This document shows, one piece after another, positions 53,189 through 58,044 of a DNA stretch of 58,044 bases. A program made the position numbers and the translations under genes. The stretch lies in contig MDJB01000045.1 in NCBI GenBank assembly GCA_001752465.1, forward strand, positions 58,398-116,441, read 5' to 3'. The notes beneath the pieces were generated by a model. That model saw only the letters and a program-made list of their open reading frames with translations, made no database searches and was not told the origin of the DNA. This DNA comes from Haemophilus quentini. Its GTDB lineage: Bacteria > Pseudomonadota > Gammaproteobacteria > Enterobacterales > Pasteurellaceae. Position 1 is the first letter of the stretch, and each line of letters starts with the position of its first letter.

Positions 53189-55537
53189 ATGACAAAAAAA
53201 CGTAAAAACTTAATCAACCAAGATCCTCATTACAAACGAGAGTTGGAAAAATACGGCAATCCAATCCCGAGTCGTGAGTTCATTTTAAGTGTTATTCGAG
53301 ACAATAATGCGCCAATGAATCGGGATGAAATTTTGACCGCACTTTCCATTCGAAATGAAGAGCAAATAGAAGCGATGCGCCGCCGATTACGCGCGATGGA
53401 AAATGACGGCCAATTAGTGTTCACCAAACGTAAACGCTATGCCTTACCAGAAAAATTAGATTTATTTAAAGGCACGATAATTGGCCATCGCGAAGGTTTC
53501 GGTTTTTTACAGGTCGATGGCAAAAAAGATGATTTATTCATTCCAAACCATCAAATGCAAAGAGTCATGCATGGAGATTTTGTCTTAGCTCAGCCTGCAG
53601 GATTAGATCGTCGTGGTCGCCGTGAAGTGCGAATTGTACGCGTATTAGAAAGTCGTAAAAAACAAATTGTGGGTCGCTTTTTCTTAGAAAACGGTTTTAG
53701 CTATGTCGTGCCTGATGACAGCAGAATTGGCCGAGATATTCTCGTGCCGAATGAATATCGTAATGGTGCTCGCATGGGACAAGTTGTGGTTGTCGAATTG
53801 CAAGAACGATCTGCTAGTTTTAACCAGCCAATTGGCGTAATCACTGAGATCCTAGGCGATAATATGGCAAAAGGAATGGAAGTGGAAATCGCCTTGCGTA
53901 ACCACGATATTCCCCATAAGTTTCCAAGTGCGGTGGAAAAATACGTAAAAAAATTCACTGAAGAAGTCCCTGAAGAAGCAAAAAAAGGCCGTGTGGATTT
54001 ACGTAATTTACCGCTTGTGACCATTGATGGTGAAGATGCGCGCGATTTTGACGATGCTGTTTATTGTGAAAAACATGGCAAAGGCTGGAAACTTTGGGTA
54101 GCGATTGCGGACGTTAGTTATTACGTACGTTTACGTTCCGCTTTAGATGTGGAAGCGCATAATCGTGGTAACTCGGTCTATTTTCCGAATCGAGTTGTAC
54201 CAATGCTACCTGAAATTTTATCCAACGGCTTATGCTCTCTTAACCCACAAGTGGATCGTTTATGTATGGTGTGTGAGATGCAAATTTCTGCCAAAGGTAA
54301 TCTCACAGATTATCGCTTTTATGAAGCGGTGATGAATTCTCACGCCCGCCTCACTTATACCAAAGTAGCAAAAATGCTCGAAGGCGATGAAGAATTACGT
54401 GCTCGTTATTCTACGCTTGTGCCTCACTTAGAAGATCTTTATAAACTCTATCAAGCGTTGCTTAGTGCTCGTCATCAACATGGTGCAATCGATTTTGAAA
54501 CCATTGAAACTAAGTTTATTTTCAATGCAATGGGGCGAATCGAGCGCATTGAACCCGTTGTTCGTAATGATGCCCACAAAATCATTGAGGAATGTATGAT
54601 TCTTGCGAATATCGCAGCAGCCAATTTTATGGAAAAACATAAAGAGCCTGCGTTATATCGTATTCATGCAACTCCGAGCGAAGAAAAATTAACATCGTTC
54701 CGCACTTTCTTAAGTGAGTTTGGTTTAACTTTAGAAGGTGGCTTAAAACCAACCATAAAAGACTATGCTGCTCTGTTAGAAAAAGTTAAAGAACGACCAG
54801 ATCATGAACTTATTCAAACAATGTTGCTACGCTCATTAAGCCAAGCTGTCTATCACGCTGATAATATCGGGCACTTTGGTTTGGCTTTGGAAGAGTATGC
54901 ACACTTTACTTCGCCAATTCGCCGTTATCCAGACTTAACACTTCATCGAGGCATCAAGTATTTACTCGCTAAAGAACAAGGCGCAAAACGTAAAACAACG
55001 GATACTGGTGGTTATCATTACTCTTTTGATGAAATGGATTTACTTGGCAATCACTGTTCAATGACGGAACGCCGTGCCGACGACGCAACTCGTGAAGTGG
55101 CAGATTGGCTAAAATGCGAATATATGCAAGATCATATTGGCGAAGAATTTAGCGGTGTGATTTCATCTGTGACGGGATTTGGTTTATTTGTACGCTTAGA
55201 TGATTTATTCATCGATGGTTTAGTCCATATATCCACCTTGGAAAACGATTATTACCAATTCGATGCAGCAAAACAGCGTTTAATTGGCGAAAATAGCGGA
55301 ATGCAATATCGCTTAGGCGATAAAGTTCGCATCAAAGTTGAAGCGGTACATTTAGAAAATAAAATGGTCGATTTCTCGCTGATGGGCAGTGAACGTAAAC
55401 CTCATCGAGCTGGAAAAACTGCGAAAGAAAAAGCCAAGAAAGTCTTTAAAGAACTACCGTCTAAAGCCTCCAAAAAACGAAAAAGTGCGGTAAAAAAGAA
55501 AGAAGTTTCTAAGAAAACATCTAGAAAACGCAAATAA
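53189..55537 (+). CDS. rnr: Ribonuclease R
   Basis: A 782-residue 3'-5' exoribonuclease of the RNB family. An N-terminal helix-turn-helix (about 20-85) is followed by cold-shock domains, then the catalytic RNB domain with [13 protein letters not shown] (metal-binding aspartates) and [12 protein letters not shown]. An S1 domain (about 645-725) and a lysine-rich tail complete the protein. RNase R degrades structured RNA and takes part in ribosome quality control and trans-translation. It is followed by rlmB after 55 bases, the conserved rnr-rlmB pair. Confidence 0.96.
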   Translation: MTKKRKNLINQDPHYKRELEKYGNPIPSREFILSVIRDNNAPMNRDEILTALSIRNEEQIEAMRRRLRAMENDGQLVFTKRKRYALPEKLDLFKGTIIGHREGFGFLQVDGKKDDLFIPNHQMQRVMHGDFVLAQPAGLDRRGRREVRIVRVLESRKKQIVGRFFLENGFSYVVPDDSRIGRDILVPNEYRNGARMGQVVVVELQERSASFNQPIGVITEILGDNMAKGMEVEIALRNHDIPHKFPSAVEKYVKKFTEEVPEEAKKGRVDLRNLPLVTIDGEDARDFDDAVYCEKHGKGWKLWVAIADVSYYVRLRSALDVEAHNRGNSVYFPNRVVPMLPEILSNGLCSLNPQVDRLCMVCEMQISAKGNLTDYRFYEAVMNSHARLTYTKVAKMLEGDEELRARYSTLVPHLEDLYKLYQALLSARHQHGAIDFETIETKFIFNAMGRIERIEPVVRNDAHKIIEECMILANIAAANFMEKHKEPALYRIHATPSEEKLTSFRTFLSEFGLTLEGGLKPTIKDYAALLEKVKERPDHELIQTMLLRSLSQAVYHADNIGHFGLALEEYAHFTSPIRRYPDLTLHRGIKYLLAKEQGAKRKTTDTGGYHYSFDEMDLLGNHCSMTERRADDATREVADWLKCEYMQDHIGEEFSGVISSVTGFGLFVRLDDLFIDGLVHISTLENDYYQFDAAKQRLIGENSGMQYRLGDKVRIKVEAVHLENKMVDFSLMGSERKPHRAGKTAKEKAKKVFKELPSKASKKRKSAVKKKEVSKKTSRKRK

Positions 55538-55592
55538 TTCACTCCCTATTGTAAGAATGAATTAAAAATTCAAATAAGAAAAAGAGAAATTT

Positions 55593-56333
55593 ATGTCAGA
55601 ACAAATCTACGGCATTCATGCTGTTAATAGTATTTTAACCCATTCGCCAGAACGTTTAATTGAAGTCTTCGTACTTAAAGGACGTGAAGATAAACGTCTA
55701 CAGCCACTCTTAAACGAACTTTATTCCCTCGGAATTGGTGTACAATTCGTTAATCGCCAAACTCTTGATAAAAAAGCCGATGGCGAAGTTCATCAAGGTG
55801 TCATCGCTCGAGTGCAAGCCACAAAAGAACTCAATGAAAATGATCTTGATGAAATTCTTGCGAATAAACAAAATCCGCTTTTATTAGTTTTAGATGGCGT
55901 GACTGATCCGCACAATTTAGGGGCTTGTTTGCGAACAGCTGATGCAGCGGGGGTAGTGGCAGTGATCGTACCGAAAGATAAATCGGCACAATTAACATCT
56001 ATCTCGCGTAAAGTTGCTTGTGGGGCAGCAGAAACCGTGCCGTTAATTCGTGTAACCAATCTTTCTCGCACACTACGCGATTTACAGCAAAATCATAATA
56101 TTTGGGTGGTTGGCACGGCTGGCGAAGCAACTGAAACCATTTATCAAAGCAAACTGACAGGACCACTAGCACTTGTTATGGGAGCTGAAGGCGAAGGAAT
56201 GCGTCGTTTAACACGTGAACATTGCGATCAACTGATTAGCATTCCAATGGCTGGTTCAGTTTCATCATTAAATGTATCTGTCGCAACAGGGGTATGTTTA
56301 TTTGAAATTGTGCGCCAGCGTTTAGGTTCATAA
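55593..56333 (+). CDS. rlmB: 23S rRNA (guanosine-2251-2'-O)-methyltransferase
   Basis: A 246-residue SPOUT (TrmH-like) methyltransferase with an N-terminal RNA-binding domain (about 1-75). Knot motifs are [30 protein letters not shown] and [20 protein letters not shown]. It methylates G2251 in the P loop of 23S rRNA. It is probably co-transcribed with rnr. A nested-hairpin repeat follows 3 bases after the stop. Confidence 0.95.
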   Translation: MSEQIYGIHAVNSILTHSPERLIEVFVLKGREDKRLQPLLNELYSLGIGVQFVNRQTLDKKADGEVHQGVIARVQATKELNENDLDEILANKQNPLLLVLDGVTDPHNLGACLRTADAAGVVAVIVPKDKSAQLTSISRKVACGAAETVPLIRVTNLSRTLRDLQQNHNIWVVGTAGEATETIYQSKLTGPLALVMGAEGEGMRRLTREHCDQLISIPMAGSVSSLNVSVATGVCLFEIVRQRLGS

Positions 56334-56335
56334 GA

Positions 56336-56433
56336 AAAGTGCGGTAAATTTGCTTTGACCTCAAAAACTAGATTATTTACTTAAGGACTGACGACGATAT
56401 TGTATCGAACCCAGTCCTTTTAATTTCAGTTAA
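56336..56433 (+). repeat. Nested-hairpin repeat, copy B (after rlmB)
   Basis: An uptake signal is followed by AT-rich sequence and a hairpin with outer stem GGACTG/CAGTCC, inner stem-loop CGATATTGTATCG and a CCTTTT end. It is in the same orientation as copy A after clpB, and similarity extends over about 95 bases including the outer flanks TATTTACTTAAGG and TAATTTCAGTT. Confidence 0.8.
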
Positions 56434-56493
56434 ATTTATCGGTAATTATTTAGCCCCACTTTGTGGGAGAAGAGCAAAATTTATTGCGCTGTT

Positions 56494-56955
56494 CTATAAG
56501 ATAATTCCACTATCTGCTTTAGTAAAATTCATTATAAATAAACTTTTATAAGTTCTTACATGAAATTCACCCGTCAATACTCGACGTGTGAATGCGTGAT
56601 AGCTTTCCATATCTTTTGCATGGAGTAGCAACATAAAATCATAGTCACCTGAAATTTCGTAACAGCTCACCACTTCGTCTTCTTGGCGCATTTTTCGTTC
56701 AAATTGCTCTTGATAATAAGAGTGTTGATTATCCATTTCGACCATGACAAACACACTAATCGTACGCCCAACGGCTTTTGGGGAAACTACTGCAACTCGT
56801 TTTGTAATAACGCCTGAATCAGTTAATGCTTGTATACGTCGTTGACAGGTTGCAACGGAACTATTCACTTTTTCTGACAGTTCTTTTAACGGAATCATGG
56901 CATCTTGTTGTAATACATTCAAAATATGACGATCTAATTTATCCAGTATTTGCAT
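56494..56955 (-). CDS. Lrp/AsnC family transcriptional regulator
   Basis: A 153-residue regulator. The N-terminal helix-turn-helix (about 1-60: LDKLDRHILNVLQQDAM, VATCQRRIQALTDSGVI) is followed by a RAM domain (about 65-150). The start at 56955 is chosen because LDKLDRHIL begins the family at this point; the frame extends upstream to 57000 with non-family residues. It is divergent from the RarD-like exporter at 57074, and such pairs often form a regulator with its target amino acid exporter. The effector is unknown. Confidence 0.87.
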   Translation of the reverse strand: MQILDKLDRHILNVLQQDAMIPLKELSEKVNSSVATCQRRIQALTDSGVITKRVAVVSPKAVGRTISVFVMVEMDNQHSYYQEQFERKMRQEDEVVSCYEISGDYDFMLLLHAKDMESYHAFTRRVLTGEFHVRTYKSLFIMNFTKADSGIIL

Positions 56956-57040
56956 AAGATAATTTCTCAAAAATGTAATAATTGGGAAAAATATTATCAC
57001 AATAAAAATAAAGTTGAGATTTTTTATTGTCTTGGGCTTT

Positions 57041-57046
57041 TATAAT
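57041..57046 (+). promoter_or_regulatory. Candidate -10 element for the RarD-like gene
   Basis: TATAAT lies 28 bases before the start at 57074, within the 118 bases shared with the divergent regulator gene. TTGAGA at 57014-57019 is a -35 candidate but the spacing of 21 bases is long. Confidence 0.35.
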
Positions 57047-57073
57047 AATCATATTGATGAGATGAGGTCCAAG

Positions 57074-57964
57074 ATGAAAGTAGTCACTCAAGGCGTATTA
57101 TTGTGCATTTTTTCACAATGTTTATTTGGCATATTGTATTTATTTAGCATATGGCTCCAACCACTTAGCGGAACGGATGTTTTTGTGTGGCGTATGTTAA
57201 CCATGATCTTTGGGCTACTTTTAATTTTATTCCCGACTATTGGTTGCCGCTCTATTTTGTCTCTTATCACGACAACGTTAGGAAAAAGTTGGACGAGTTG
57301 GGTTTTATTTTTACTGGGGACATTAGATGCGGGAAGTCAATTCTGGCTCTTTATGTGGGCACCGCTAAATGGCGAAGGGATAAATATTGCGATGGGATAT
57401 TTCCTTTTCCCTCTGATCATGGCTATTTTAGGATGGACTTGGTTAAAAGAACGCTTATCATTTATTCAGAAAATCGCGCTTTTACTGGCTGCCTGCGGTG
57501 TTGCACATGAATTATGGCACACTCAAAGTTTTTCATGGACAAGCTTGTGGGTTTGTACGGTTTATCCATTTTATTATCTAAGCCGTAAATTAATGAAAAT
57601 CCCTGCCCTACAAGGGATTACATTGGATATTATTTTAATTTCGATTCCTTGTTTTATTTATATTCTTTCTCAAAGCGATACACTTTCTTTGGTTACGCAA
57701 GAATATCGTTATTGGTTATTACTACCATCACTTGGCATGGTGAGTGCGATTTCCCTTTCAGCCAACTTAAAATCTAGCCAACAAATTCCAGTCAGTATTT
57801 TTGCAGTGTTGAGTTATATCGAACCCATATTGCTTTTTTTAATAGCTGTCTTTGTGCTGGATAATCAAATAACCACAAGCGACTATTTTACTTATGTGCC
57901 TATTTGGTTAAGTCTCATTGTGATTGGTATAGAAGGGATTTTAAACAAAAATAAAGTGTGGTGA
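57074..57964 (+). CDS. RarD-like EamA/DMT family transporter
   Basis: A 296-residue membrane protein with about ten hydrophobic segments and two EamA repeats. Length and layout resemble RarD (QGVLLCIFSQCLFGILYLFS at the N-terminus, WLKERLSFIQKIALLLAACG). The start at 57074 is supported by GATGAGG upstream; the earlier in-frame codon at 57014 lies in the promoter. The substrate is unknown. Its position opposite an Lrp-family gene suggests control by an amino acid. Confidence 0.83.
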   Translation: MKVVTQGVLLCIFSQCLFGILYLFSIWLQPLSGTDVFVWRMLTMIFGLLLILFPTIGCRSILSLITTTLGKSWTSWVLFLLGTLDAGSQFWLFMWAPLNGEGINIAMGYFLFPLIMAILGWTWLKERLSFIQKIALLLAACGVAHELWHTQSFSWTSLWVCTVYPFYYLSRKLMKIPALQGITLDIILISIPCFIYILSQSDTLSLVTQEYRYWLLLPSLGMVSAISLSANLKSSQQIPVSIFAVLSYIEPILLFLIAVFVLDNQITTSDYFTYVPIWLSLIVIGIEGILNKNKVW

Positions 57965-57980
57965 AAATTAACCGCACTTA
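57953..57980 (+). terminator. Imperfect inverted uptake signals at the end of the RarD-like gene
   Basis: AAAGTGTGGT, which includes the stop codon region, and ACCGCACTTA form an imperfect inverted repeat. It probably terminates the transcript. The remaining bases to 58044 hold nothing that I recognise. Confidence 0.5.
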
Positions 57981-58044
57981 TGCGTGTTCATCTTATTTAG
58001 TCATATCGTGAAATTGAACTCAGGATAATAACAATCCGCACGTA

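Overview
This window is chromosomal DNA from a member of the Haemophilus influenzae group (H. influenzae or a very close relative such as H. haemolyticus). It is AT-rich, carries several dozen copies of the Hin-type DNA uptake signal (AAGTGCGGT/ACCGCACTT) in both orientations, and encodes typical proteins of this group: the NAD nucleotidase NadN, the haem/glutathione-binding lipoprotein HbpA, and a lipooligosaccharide sialyltransferase switched by CAAT repeats. No tRNA, rRNA, CRISPR array, prophage, toxin-antitoxin pair or restriction system was seen. The only trace of a transposon is a short decayed IS3-type remnant near 42.0-42.2 kb.

Layout. 0-5 kb: a TusA-like protein with a YeeE/YedE transporter; the queuosine-precursor transporter YhhQ behind a probable preQ1-I riboswitch; pdxH; typA. 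5.1-6.1 kb: a lic3-type sialyltransferase with 15 CAAT units in the translated phase but broken by an in-frame stop codon. 6.2-15.4 kb: glnA, an isolated rffG, pepB, ndk, obg, a DMT exporter, rpmA-rplU, ispB and queH. 15.5-17.5 kb: the classic rpsP-rimM-trmD-rplS operon. 17.8-23.2 kb: an exported protein with nadN, then aroK-aroB-dam. 23.2-28.0 kb: mobA, yihD-dsbA, maoP, trmA-rsmJ-rseC, then a decayed small membrane gene and an intact 28-codon reading frame. 28-34.4 kb: mobB with an MFS exporter, hbpA, a HugZ-type haem-degradation gene with a Fur-like operator, a cysteine desulfidase gene with an apparent 5' frameshift, and a cupin. 34.5-41.4 kb: polA, zapA, 6S RNA, fau and clpB. 41.4-58 kb: the most mosaic part, with a DUF4298 gene, the IS3 remnant, nhaA, brnQ, a 1505-residue S6-family serine protease autotransporter, glutathionylspermidine synthetase/amidase, a YedE-type transporter, rnr-rlmB, and an Lrp-family regulator divergent from a RarD-like exporter.

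How the genes connect. Queuosine: preQ1-sensing RNA, YhhQ and QueH. Sulfur and selenium: TusA-like protein, two different YeeE/YedE transporters and a cysteine desulfidase. Haem and glutathione: HbpA, HugZ and Gsp. Chromosome biology: dam lies close to maoP. Host interaction: the lic3 locus and the S6 autotransporter. The least ordinary signals are the broken phase-variable lic3 gene, a nested-hairpin repeat found after three unrelated genes (clpB, the autotransporter and rlmB), the degraded small gene near 27.7 kb, and the apparent frameshift at the start of the desulfidase gene.
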